A stretch of 64,000 nucleotides of DNA from Lysobacter silvisoli. GTDB lineage: Bacteria; Pseudomonadota; Gammaproteobacteria; Xanthomonadales; Xanthomonadaceae. The position numbers were made by a program, and so were the translations under genes. Location of the stretch: assembly GCF_003382365.1 (NCBI RefSeq), contig NZ_QTSU01000001.1:434001-498000 (forward strand), written 5' to 3'. Under the pieces are notes generated by a model. That model was given only the letters and a program-made list of their open reading frames with translations, was not told the DNA's origin and ran no database searches. Of the stretch, positions 47,090 to 53,574 are shown piece after piece. The stretch's first letter is position 1; every line of letters starts with the position of its first letter.

Positions 47090-48361
47090 ATGGCATTTGC
47101 TGTTACTGTGCAGTTACGGATGCCGATGAAGCTCCAGAAGAAGCTTTCGCCCGCCATCGTCGAAGCGTCTAGGCCAGAAACCGAGCCCTACCGGATATGG
47201 GACACGTCGGTTCCTCAGTTGTTCCTGCGCGTCCAGCCATCCGGGGTGAAGTCCTGGAACGTTCAATGGACCCGCACCAGCAGCAAGTCGCTGGGCAAAT
47301 GGCCTGGGGTGACGGTCGAGTCCGCACGGGTGAAGGCAAAAGCCTTGCTAGTGGAAACTGACCAACATGGCGCGCCGCTGGCGGTGCTGGACGCCAAAAA
47401 GCCGAGGATGTACACGCTCAAGGGATTCATCGAGCAGGAGTTCCAGCCCTGGGCGTCAGCAAACCGGAAATGGGGCGATGGCGCCGCTGACCGAATCCTG
47501 GCGGTCTTCGAGGAGTTCCACGACAAGCCATTGGCCGAGTTGAACGCCTGGATCATTGAGAAGTGGCGATCGAGGCGCATCAAGGCAGGCGTCAGCCCCA
47601 ACACCTGCAATCGCGACCTGGCGACGTTGAAATCAGCGATGAAGCGCGCACTAGCGTGGGGCCTGATCGAGGCCGACCCATTGGGGGCGGTGAAGCAAGC
47701 TAAGGTGGACAGCACGCGTGTCCGATACCTGACAGCGGATGAGGAAAAGCGGTTGCGTGGGGCGCTGGCCGGTCGGGACGAAGCGGCCCGCGAATCTAGG
47801 GCTCGGAACAACGCATGGCGTAAGGAGCGCGGCCAAGAGCCGCTGCCGGCGCTCGGCGCCCATGACTTCGGCGACCACCTGTCGCCAGCGGTCGTACTGT
47901 CGCTCAATACCGGCTTGCGCCGTGGCGAGCTGACCTCCCTTGAGTGGTCAGACATTGACTTCCACGCCAAGGTCCTGACGGTGCGAGCCGCTGCCGCCAA
48001 GTCGGGCGCTATGCGTCGAATTCCGCTCAATGAGGAGGCAGTGAACACCTTGAAGCAGTGGCGGAAGCAAGCAGGCGAACAAGGGCGCATCTTCCCGTTC
48101 CGCGACTTTAAGACCGCATGGGGAGCCCTCCTGGAGGAAGCAAAGGTCACTGACTTCCGCTGGCACGATCTCCGTCACCATTTCGCCAGCAGACTGGCTC
48201 AGGCAGGCGTCAACTTGAACGCCATCCGCGATCTGATGGGGCACGCGGACCTGAAGATGACCCTTCGCTATTCGCACCTGTCGCCCGACAACCTAGCGGC
48301 TGCCGTTGCTGTACTGGGTGCTGCTCGAACGAAAGGGGCTGCACGACGCAAGAGCGTTTAA
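47090..48361 (+). CDS. Site-specific tyrosine integrase
   Basis: 423 aa. The N-terminal arm-binding domain (IWDTSVPQLFLRVQPSGVKSWNVQWT) and the SAM-like core-binding domain are followed by the catalytic domain. Catalytic residues from the first Met: Arg277 (NTGLRRGEL), Lys304, His359 and Arg362 (HDLRHHFAS), His385 (MGHADLKMTLRYSH) and nucleophile Tyr394. All are present, so it is probably active. It integrates the island into tRNA-Ala(CGC), whose 3' fragment lies 84 bp upstream. Neither ATG (47090 or 47120) has a clear ribosome site; 47120 is an equally possible start. Codon use is less GC-biased than in the chromosome to the left. Confidence 0.94.
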   Translation: MAFAVTVQLRMPMKLQKKLSPAIVEASRPETEPYRIWDTSVPQLFLRVQPSGVKSWNVQWTRTSSKSLGKWPGVTVESARVKAKALLVETDQHGAPLAVLDAKKPRMYTLKGFIEQEFQPWASANRKWGDGAADRILAVFEEFHDKPLAELNAWIIEKWRSRRIKAGVSPNTCNRDLATLKSAMKRALAWGLIEADPLGAVKQAKVDSTRVRYLTADEEKRLRGALAGRDEAARESRARNNAWRKERGQEPLPALGAHDFGDHLSPAVVLSLNTGLRRGELTSLEWSDIDFHAKVLTVRAAAAKSGAMRRIPLNEEAVNTLKQWRKQAGEQGRIFPFRDFKTAWGALLEEAKVTDFRWHDLRHHFASRLAQAGVNLNAIRDLMGHADLKMTLRYSHLSPDNLAAAVAVLGAARTKGAARRKSV

Positions 48362-48453
48362 ACGCCGCGGACCATACGCTAGAGCGACCGTTCGACCGGA
48401 AATTCCTGCAATGGAGTGCTGGAGTGTCCATGTCGAAACTGACCCCGTCGCAA

Positions 48454-48472
48454 ATATCGCGACGTATCGCAA
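48454..48472 (+). promoter_or_regulatory. 19-bp site upstream of the HTH gene (inverted partner at 47070)
   Basis: Reads ATATCGCGACGTATCGCAA, 17 of 19 positions identical to the site at the integrase start but in opposite orientation. It ends 12 bp before the ATG of the excisionase-like gene. Confidence 0.55.
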
Positions 48473-48484
48473 GGGTCTACACGC

Positions 48485-48730
48485 ATGCAGCGTATCGAAC
48501 CACTCAAGTTGTCCCTGCGGGACATCGCCGACGCAACTGGTGAAAGTCTCGCGCTGATCCACGATGCCATCAATGCCGGTCACCTGGATACTTTCCTGGT
48601 CGGTCGTCGGCGCTTCGCACGCCCAGCCGCTGTCGCGGCCTGGGTCGATTTCCTGGAGCATCGCAGCAAGGCAGGGAAGCCGGTTTCCTATCGGGCGCGT
48701 GCTGGCGCGCGCATGGGGGCGACTGCATGA
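48485..48730 (+). CDS. Small HTH DNA-binding protein (excisionase/AlpA-like)
   Basis: 81 aa. The core LSLRDIADATGESLALIHDAINAGHLDTFLVGRRRFARPAAVAAWVDFLE is a MerR/Xis-type winged helix: helix-turn-helix followed by the F.VG.RR.. wing and a final helix. Genes of this kind next to an integrase are usually excisionases (recombination directionality factors) or repressors. The stop overlaps the next gene by 4 bp (ATGA). The 19-bp inverted sites at 47070 and 48454 flanking the integrase are natural candidates for its targets. A basic tail (RARAGARMGATA) follows the domain. Confidence 0.75.
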   Translation: MQRIEPLKLSLRDIADATGESLALIHDAINAGHLDTFLVGRRRFARPAAVAAWVDFLEHRSKAGKPVSYRARAGARMGATA

Positions 48731-49113
48731 AGCCAGTGCATCTAACCACCGGAATGGCAAGCGGATCTAGGGAGGGTGGCCTGCAAGAATCCGGCACCTT
48801 CAATCTCGCCGCTACGACTCAGTTTCGAGGATATTCAGGCCTGACATCGCAACGATTCCCCGGTAAGCGACGAGCGATCTTGCACGCCTGTGATCGAGCA
48901 GCCTCGCTGCGCGCAGTAGAGGATTTTGTCCATGCAGGAATGTTTGTTCGGCATGTTACCGGCACCTACGGTCCCCTGACCCGCGAAGCGATCGCGAACG
49001 AAGCACTAACGTATGCGCGGCTTTCGCCGGCAAGGAAGGAAGTGCGGCCGATTGATGTTGCGGCGATCATGGCGCACATAGATGAACTGGTCCGGGAGAA
49101 GTACGCCGCATGA
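48727..49113 (+). CDS. Hypothetical island protein
   Basis: 128 aa. No domain recognised. The N-terminus is polar (TTGMASGSREGGLQESGTF); the C-terminal two-thirds appear helical (RRAILHACDRAASLRAVEDFVHAGMF, then VRPIDVAAIMAHIDELVREKYAA). Both ends overlap neighbours by 4 bp (ATGA), so it is translated in an operon with the HTH gene and the RepA-like ATPase, and may have a replication or regulatory role. Reality is supported by the overlaps and by a consistent reading frame. Confidence 0.6.
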   Translation: MKPVHLTTGMASGSREGGLQESGTFNLAATTQFRGYSGLTSQRFPGKRRAILHACDRAASLRAVEDFVHAGMFVRHVTGTYGPLTREAIANEALTYARLSPARKEVRPIDVAAIMAHIDELVREKYAA

Positions 49114-50393
49114 GCGCAGCATCGACAGCGCAAGTTCGAGACCCTGCCGACAGTTGCAATGCATGGATTACGGCGTTCGCGCGTTCCGCTGCGATCCGTG
49201 AAGCTGGACTGTACGAAGCATACGAGGCTGCCGAAGCCGCTCGTGACCTTGAAGCCTGCGACCGTATGGCGGCCCAGGTGGGGCACCCGCATGACCCTCC
49301 ATTGGCCGTCAGCGAGGCTCGGGCCGATTCATTTGCCTTCGCGGGTGTCGGCGAACAGCTCGCTGCCGGTATTAAGCCGATTCAATGGCTGGTCCGCAAT
49401 TACGTCGAAGCGGGCTCTCTGGCGCTAATGTTCGGTGATCCCGGTTGCGGCAAGTCGTTTGCGGCGATCGATCTGGCGTGCTGCATAGCGACGGGTACGC
49501 CATGGCACGGCAACAGGACGACGCCAGGCGCGGTGTTCTACATCGCTGGCGAGGGCCAGAATGGCTTGATGCGCCGATTCGCGGCCTGGTCGCAGCACTG
49601 CGGCATACCACTATCCGGTGCGCCCCTGTTCGTCGGCCAACGTCCCGCCCAGCTTTGCGACGCCATCGCAGCTGCGGAGGTCGCGCATGCCGTCGAACAG
49701 ATGCATGAGGCGAGGGGACACAAGCCCGCTCTGATAATCGTCGACACGCTTGCGCGTAACTTCGGAGGGGACGAGAACAGCCAGGAAGATATGGTCGCGT
49801 TCATTGCGAACTTGGATCTCTTCCTACGGAAGAGCGGCGAATCGGGGGCAACTGTCCTGGTAGTCCATCACTCCGGGCATGCCGATAAGTCGCGTGGTCG
49901 TGGCAGCTCCGCGCTGAAGGGTGCGGTAGACGCCGAGTATTCATTGACGAAGGACGACGCCGGTATCGTCCGCATGGAGGCGACCAAGATGAAGGACGCT
50001 GAGCAGCCCATGCCAGTGGCATTCAAGCTCGAAACGGTGGAGCTTGACGGCGTGGTGGATGACGAGGGCCAGCCGGTTACAAGTTCTGTCCTGTGGAGTG
50101 TGGCGCATACGCCGCCCGCCAGGGCCGGCAAGGTTGGGCGTGGTCGCAACCAGACGCTTGCGCTGTCGATCCTGGACGACCTCATCGACGAGCATCGCGC
50201 CAGGTTGACGGGCACAGGCCACAGCCCCGACGGTGCTCGCGTGAAGGTCGACGAATGGAGGGATCGGGTCATCGCGACTGGCATCGACCGGAAGCGCTTC
50301 TATGACCTGCGCAATACCCTGAAGGATGCCGGGCGGATCGTCATCGAGTTCGGGGGCTACGTACGCCCGATTGGCGACGAAAGTCCGCTTTGA
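49110..50393 (+). CDS. RepA-like AAA/RecA-fold ATPase (replicative helicase type)
   Basis: 427 aa. Walker A GDPGCGKSFAAIDLA, Walker B ALIIVDTLARNFGGDENSQED, a sensor-like VVHHSGHADKSRGRGSSALKGAVDAEY, and a C-terminal winged-helix-like part (DRKRFYDLRNTLKDAGRIVIEF). This is the AAA_25/RepA hexameric helicase group found on plasmids (RSF1010 RepA type), prophages and integrative elements, where it acts in element replication. Closely followed by GTCCGGTTTG-type direct repeats that could be its origin. No primase domain is recognised at the N-terminus. Likely the last gene of the int-proximal operon. Confidence 0.85.
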   Translation: MSAASTAQVRDPADSCNAWITAFARSAAIREAGLYEAYEAAEAARDLEACDRMAAQVGHPHDPPLAVSEARADSFAFAGVGEQLAAGIKPIQWLVRNYVEAGSLALMFGDPGCGKSFAAIDLACCIATGTPWHGNRTTPGAVFYIAGEGQNGLMRRFAAWSQHCGIPLSGAPLFVGQRPAQLCDAIAAAEVAHAVEQMHEARGHKPALIIVDTLARNFGGDENSQEDMVAFIANLDLFLRKSGESGATVLVVHHSGHADKSRGRGSSALKGAVDAEYSLTKDDAGIVRMEATKMKDAEQPMPVAFKLETVELDGVVDDEGQPVTSSVLWSVAHTPPARAGKVGRGRNQTLALSILDDLIDEHRARLTGTGHSPDGARVKVDEWRDRVIATGIDRKRFYDLRNTLKDAGRIVIEFGGYVRPIGDESPL

Positions 50394-50494
50394 CGTCCGG
50401 TTTGCGCCCGGAATGCGTCCGGTTTGTTCGGCTTGGCCGTGTCCGCTTTGTCCGGTTTGCCTATAGGCAACCGGACGGACGGACGCAAAACGGA
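50383..50494 (+). repeat. Iteron-like GTCCGGTTTG repeats after the RepA-like gene
   Basis: GTCCGGTTTG occurs at 50395, 50417 and 50450, with GTCCGCTTTG variants at 50383 and 50441. Inverted partners GCAACCGGAC (50467) and GCAAAACGGAC (50484) follow. The segment 50450-50476 can form an imperfect hairpin. The position next to a RepA-type helicase suggests a replication origin or operator. Confidence 0.5.
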
Positions 50495-50498
50495 CGGA

Positions 50499-50537
50499 GG
50501 CATCAACGCGGCTTCGGCTTGAATGAATTGTTATCGC
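50499..50537 (-). repeat. Truncated attC-like site 1 of the cassette array
   Basis: On the minus strand: CGATAAC-AATTCATTCAAGCCG-AAGCCGC-GTTGATG, the same left arm as the two complete sites but lacking the hairpin centre. It begins 26 bp after the stop of the 93-aa gene, the normal place for a cassette attC. Confidence 0.6.
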
Positions 50538-50562
50538 TCTGCGCGATGATAAAGAACGATGG

Positions 50563-50844
50563 CTAGCACCGGGAGCCAACCTTGTGGATGTTCCAGCCGA
50601 GCCGGGCGATGACATGCTCAGCGAGGCGGTCCTCGTTATCGTGATACCTTCGAGGAGGTTCAATTTCGGACAGCTCGTCAATGAGTTCATTGACCTTCCC
50701 TGCAAAGCTGTCTTCCTCTGGCTCATATAGCTCTAGACGATGATCCCAGGTTAGCTCCCAATTGCCTTTGATATGCGACAACTGACGGAGTGCAAGCGCG
50801 TCGAGAAGGTCGCTATGGCGAAAGAAATCTTGTAAGTTCGGCAT
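50563..50844 (-). CDS. Gene cassette ORF, unknown function (93 aa)
   Basis: 93 aa from the ATG at 50844, 11 bp after the attC2 core site and with GTAGGTG before it. The acidic protein (RLELYEPEEDSFAGKVNELIDELSEIEPPRRYHDNEDR) appears helical and soluble; no domain recognised. It is bounded by attC-like sites on both sides and transcribed in the same direction as the other two cassettes. The longer in-frame start at 50967 lies inside the preceding attC and cassette and is rejected. Confidence 0.65.
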   Translation of the reverse strand: MPNLQDFFRHSDLLDALALRQLSHIKGNWELTWDHRLELYEPEEDSFAGKVNELIDELSEIEPPRRYHDNEDRLAEHVIARLGWNIHKVGSRC

Positions 50845-50855
50845 GGCACCTACTG

Positions 50856-50914
50856 AGGTAACGCCTGAACGTTCCGAGCCGCGAAGCGGCTTCGGCTTGA
50901 ATGAATTGTTAGGC
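50856..50914 (-). repeat. attC-like recombination site 2
   Basis: Minus strand: GCCTAAC (R'') - AATTCATTCAAGCCG - AAGCCGCTTCGCGGCT - CGGAACGTTCAGGC - GTTACCT (R'). The hairpin centre CCGCTTCGCGG and the arms CAAGCCGA / TCGGAAC are as in class 1 integron and chromosomal attC sites of the AAGCCG type. 59 bp long. Confidence 0.85.
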
Positions 50915-50945
50915 CGCGTGCTACGCCAATGCAAAAGCGTGACGG

Positions 50946-51242
50946 TCATGGACTGCACGTGCGACATTTGGCGCTGAACGAGCCATCAGCACGTCCGCCT
51001 TTGGTGCGAGCGTAATCATGCAGCTCGTGGATGCTGGGGGCGCAGATCTTGATGTAATCCCGTCCAGTGAACCCCTCGGGCTGCGCCATCCGGGTGTACG
51101 TGCGGATCTTGTAGCAAGTGGCACGGTGTAGTACGAGGTAATTGCGCGAGCGAACACGGCGGCGATTGAGAACGTAGCCGTCCGGGTGCTCCTGGAGCCA
51201 TGCGAGATAAGGAGCATCGGTGTCGTCAAAGACTTTTGTCAT
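50946..51242 (-). CDS. Gene cassette ORF, conserved Cys/His protein of unknown function (98 aa)
   Basis: 98 aa from the ATG at 51242 (GGGAG 8 nt upstream; the ATG two codons earlier is too close to the GGGAG). The sequence APYLAWLQEHPDGYVLN..R....NYLVLHRATCYKI and the final CRTCSP recall a small bacterial family with HPDGYVLN and LHRA.C signatures, often found on mobile elements; no function known to me. Cys and His residues in the second half could bind metal. Bounded by attC-like sites 2 and 3. Confidence 0.7.
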   Translation of the reverse strand: MTKVFDDTDAPYLAWLQEHPDGYVLNRRRVRSRNYLVLHRATCYKIRTYTRMAQPEGFTGRDYIKICAPSIHELHDYARTKGGRADGSFSAKCRTCSP

Positions 51243-51260
51243 TGGCATCGCTCCCAGACG

Positions 51261-51320
51261 GCCAAACGCCTGAATTAAGCCGACCCGCGAAGCGGGTTCG
51301 GCTTGAATGGATTGTTAGGC
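51261..51320 (-). repeat. attC-like recombination site 3
   Basis: Minus strand: GCCTAAC (R'') - AATCCATTCAAGCCG - AACCCGCTTCGCGGGT - CGGCTTAATTCAGGC - GTTTGGC (R'). The arms pair almost perfectly, leaving the unpaired bases typical of folded attC. 60 bp, 15 bp after the stop of the 77-aa gene. Confidence 0.88.
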
Positions 51321-51335
51321 GCCGTCCACGGGAGC

Positions 51336-51569
51336 TCACCAGTTGGTGTTGACAAGGACGTTCCCCTGCGAGTCCTTCTGTACGACTGAGTTGGAAACTC
51401 GAAACCCTCTAACGGCCGTATGCTCAGTGTGCTCGACGGTGCCCACAACGTTTCCGGCTGAGTCCAGGACGGAATAGTTGGTGATGTCCGTCTCCCCCAT
51501 AAAGCCTTTGGATTGGGAGTTCTCATGCCTGAGCGTTTCGCCAGGCGCGAGCTTCAGCTTGTCTTTCAT
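51336..51569 (-). CDS. Gene cassette ORF, unknown function (77 aa)
   Basis: 77 aa from the ATG at 51569, with CGGAGTG 6 nt upstream and a GTTAGGC core site 30 bp upstream. The polar, Gly/Ser/Thr-rich protein (APGETLRHENSQSKGFMGETDITNYSVLDSAGNVVGTVEHTEH) looks beta-rich and soluble; the run YSVLDSAGNVVGTVEHTEHT suggests strand-turn-strand units. No signal peptide and no family recognised. The longer frame to 51716 crosses the core site and is rejected. First complete cassette in the direction of reading. Confidence 0.65.
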   Translation of the reverse strand: MKDKLKLAPGETLRHENSQSKGFMGETDITNYSVLDSAGNVVGTVEHTEHTAVRGFRVSNSVVQKDSQGNVLVNTNW

Positions 51570-51598
51570 GGGTATCACTCCGTAATGCCGGTGTAGGC

Positions 51599-51605
51599 GC
51601 CTAAC
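51599..51605 (-). other. Core-site GTTAGGC of the preceding attC or attI
   Basis: GTTAGGC on the minus strand, 30 bp before the first cassette gene, fits the GTTRRRY insertion point. Its partner R'' arm was not found with confidence; the upstream DNA is degenerate, so the first site may be decayed. Confidence 0.45.
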
Positions 51606-52331
51606 TACCTGATAGACGGACACGTGGGTCCGGTTACACATCCAGCGCCACGCCCCATCCAATGGGCGTAACTCTTGATCGAGACCGAGATTACGGAACC
51701 TAGCTCCGGCTAACAACCCGCATGACCAAACCTAGTTGATGCCTGCGCTTGCTGGGTCCTTCCGAATGGGGGTGGGCCTGCGGGGGCGCCGACACCGCTT
51801 CATTTACGTTGTGCGTGCCATCCGAAAACGACTTTGTTGTTTCTGTGTCAAATGGCGGAAGCAGAGAGAGCCAAACTCGGCTCCGCAGGCGCGACCGACA
51901 AGTCTTGCTCTATTGTGAGCGGCTGCTTTCCGACAAAGCGGTCGCTTGTCAGTCGAGTCACTCGGCCATCGCTCCGCCAAGCAGGCCTCGCTGTTAGGTC
52001 CAATCTCTCTCCTAGGAGCGGGGCTGAAAGGCCGGCACGTCAGGCCGCTGCGTCGTCGTCCAGTGGCACCACGATGCGCGTCATCAACCCGAACGGATGG
52101 AAATCTTCGACCAGTCGACAGGAAGGACCTGCCCATCGAGCTGAAGGTGGTGGTGCCCCTTGACCAGGTTTCTTGGCAGCTCGTCCACGGCCATCGCGAT
52201 GCGTCGGCCGCGTTCGGATCGGGATTGAGGGCCATTCCCGTGCGCACCATCTGCGTGGAGCGATCAGAAACCGGCGACGAAGCCAATCCGGTTGAGTTTT
52301 GGTCAAGGTCGCGAGTGCGGCGCCTGCACCT
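51606..52331. other. Gene-poor, probably degraded DNA upstream of the cassette array
   Basis: No frame here is convincing. On the minus strand a 36-codon frame (MAVDELPRNLVKGHHHLQL...) ends overlapping a 14-codon frame (MTRIVVPLDDDAAA) by TGATG, around 52,070-52,190. They look like remnants of a coding region broken by frameshifts. A GTTAGGT at 51993-51999 and a GTTAGCC (minus strand) near 51,700 may be decayed integron core sites. Nothing else is recognised. Confidence 0.5.
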
Positions 52332-53303
52332 TTACGCCTCGCTGATGAGCGCAAACTGCGAGATGCCGAATTGCTCCTCGAGCTGGTCGCCGAACGCCAT
52401 CCACTCCGCCATGTAGTCCCACTCCCTCTCGGGCTCCTCCTTCAGGTCACCCCGGTCGCGGTCATCACGGGGTTCCTCCTTCAGTTCCCCGCGGTCGCGG
52501 TCATCACCGGCCTCCACTCTCAACCCGACGACGTTGCGCAACTCGGCCAGCAGTTCATCAGAACGGCCGGCGGCGGGGGCTCGATCGAGTTTCGTCGATT
52601 CCGCCAAGGTCGCAATCCAGCCCGACAGGCTTCGTCTCTGTCTGTCCACCAGGCGCGGCGAGTGAAAACACACCTCGCCGCCCGTCGGGTCAAAGCTATA
52701 CGAATGGCTGGCTGAGGCGACGATGTCGTGCGGTGGAATGCTCACGTGCCCTTCGAGCCAGGGAATGTCGGAAAAAGTGGCGGGTGCGGTGCCATGAATC
52801 ACCACTTTCTGATTCGAATAGGGGCCATTGAGCCAGTAGAACGGCCACCCTAACAAGCCGTGCATGTGAGTGTGGGCCACGTATTCCTTGGAGCTCAGAA
52901 ACAGCGGACACACGTAGGCTGCGTCGCCGATCCCCCGCTTTAGCAGCCGCGAGCGCATCCGGTAGAGGACGTTGTGCTGCAACTTATGAACAGGAACGCT
53001 GGAGTTAGCTTTCTTCCTGAGATTGAAGTGCAGGCTGCCGGTCGTGCATCCAAGTCCCAGGTCGGCTCGGTCGAGCGAAATCTTGCCGGTCGGCGTCGAG
53101 CGAGTGGGACGTTTGAATTGCATGTAGAACGGCGCGATCTTCGCCGACCCCGGAATCTTCGCATCCGCCCCGAACAGGTTCTCGAAGTTTGACGAGAACG
53201 GCACGATCTGCACCTTGAAGACTGGAAAGCTCATGATCGTGAGCTGCGTGGTGACAAGGGCCATCACCAGTTCTTCGGTGTAATTCGCCGCGCCGTTCGC
53301 CAT
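52332..53303 (-). CDS. Uncharacterised protein, possible PD-(D/E)xK (QxK-variant) nuclease
   Basis: 323 aa; the ATG at 53303 is preceded by CGGAGGAGAACACA. The N-terminus NYTEELVMALVTTQLT (helix with Glu), then NLFGADAKIPGSAKIAPFYMQFKRP, has the order E...D...QxK expected of a restriction-type core in which the catalytic Glu is replaced by Gln. The middle part is mixed and contains aromatic and His residues (AHTHMHGLLGWPFYWLNGPY). Near the C-terminus an 11-12 residue unit (DDRDRG(E/D)LKEEP) is duplicated in tandem. No full family match is recognised. It is divergent from the large nuclease-STAND gene across a 271-bp spacer. Function is inferred weakly from island context. Confidence 0.6.
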   Translation of the reverse strand: MANGAANYTEELVMALVTTQLTIMSFPVFKVQIVPFSSNFENLFGADAKIPGSAKIAPFYMQFKRPTRSTPTGKISLDRADLGLGCTTGSLHFNLRKKANSSVPVHKLQHNVLYRMRSRLLKRGIGDAAYVCPLFLSSKEYVAHTHMHGLLGWPFYWLNGPYSNQKVVIHGTAPATFSDIPWLEGHVSIPPHDIVASASHSYSFDPTGGEVCFHSPRLVDRQRRSLSGWIATLAESTKLDRAPAAGRSDELLAELRNVVGLRVEAGDDRDRGELKEEPRDDRDRGDLKEEPEREWDYMAEWMAFGDQLEEQFGISQFALISEA

Positions 53304-53574
53304 TGTGTTCTCCTCCGAGTCGACGGCCCCAGCGGGACTCGCGTCGCTCAGTGTCCATTATGAGTGGATCGCGGGCGGGCCACCGGTGCCCGAAGCACCA
53401 CCGACTCAAAATTGGTTTTACACCGCGCGTGGCATGCGAGTTCCTGCTCGCGGGAGCGTCGCGCCGAATGCGCTAACATGGCCTAGAGGAACGGGGCACC
53501 CAAGCAACGCATCCACGGCCTGCCGCTGACGAACGTCAGCGACGGACTGTCCTTGTGGCGTGTAGGAGACCGCA
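53304..53574. other. 271-bp divergent promoter region
   Basis: Divergent spacer between the putative nuclease (minus) and the STAND ATPase (plus). It holds GGAGGAGA before the former and GTAGGAGACC before the latter as ribosome sites. No clear -10/-35 pair or operator palindrome was recognised. Confidence 0.5.

Noticed and set aside
50499-51605. CRISPR array
   Set aside because: The repeated AAGCCG...GAATTGTTA units are separated by whole genes, not by equal-length spacers, and fold as attC sites; no cas gene is present.
51993-51999. A fifth attC starting at GTTAGGT
   Set aside because: No matching partner arm within the usual 55-140 bp was found, so it is listed only as a possible decayed core site.
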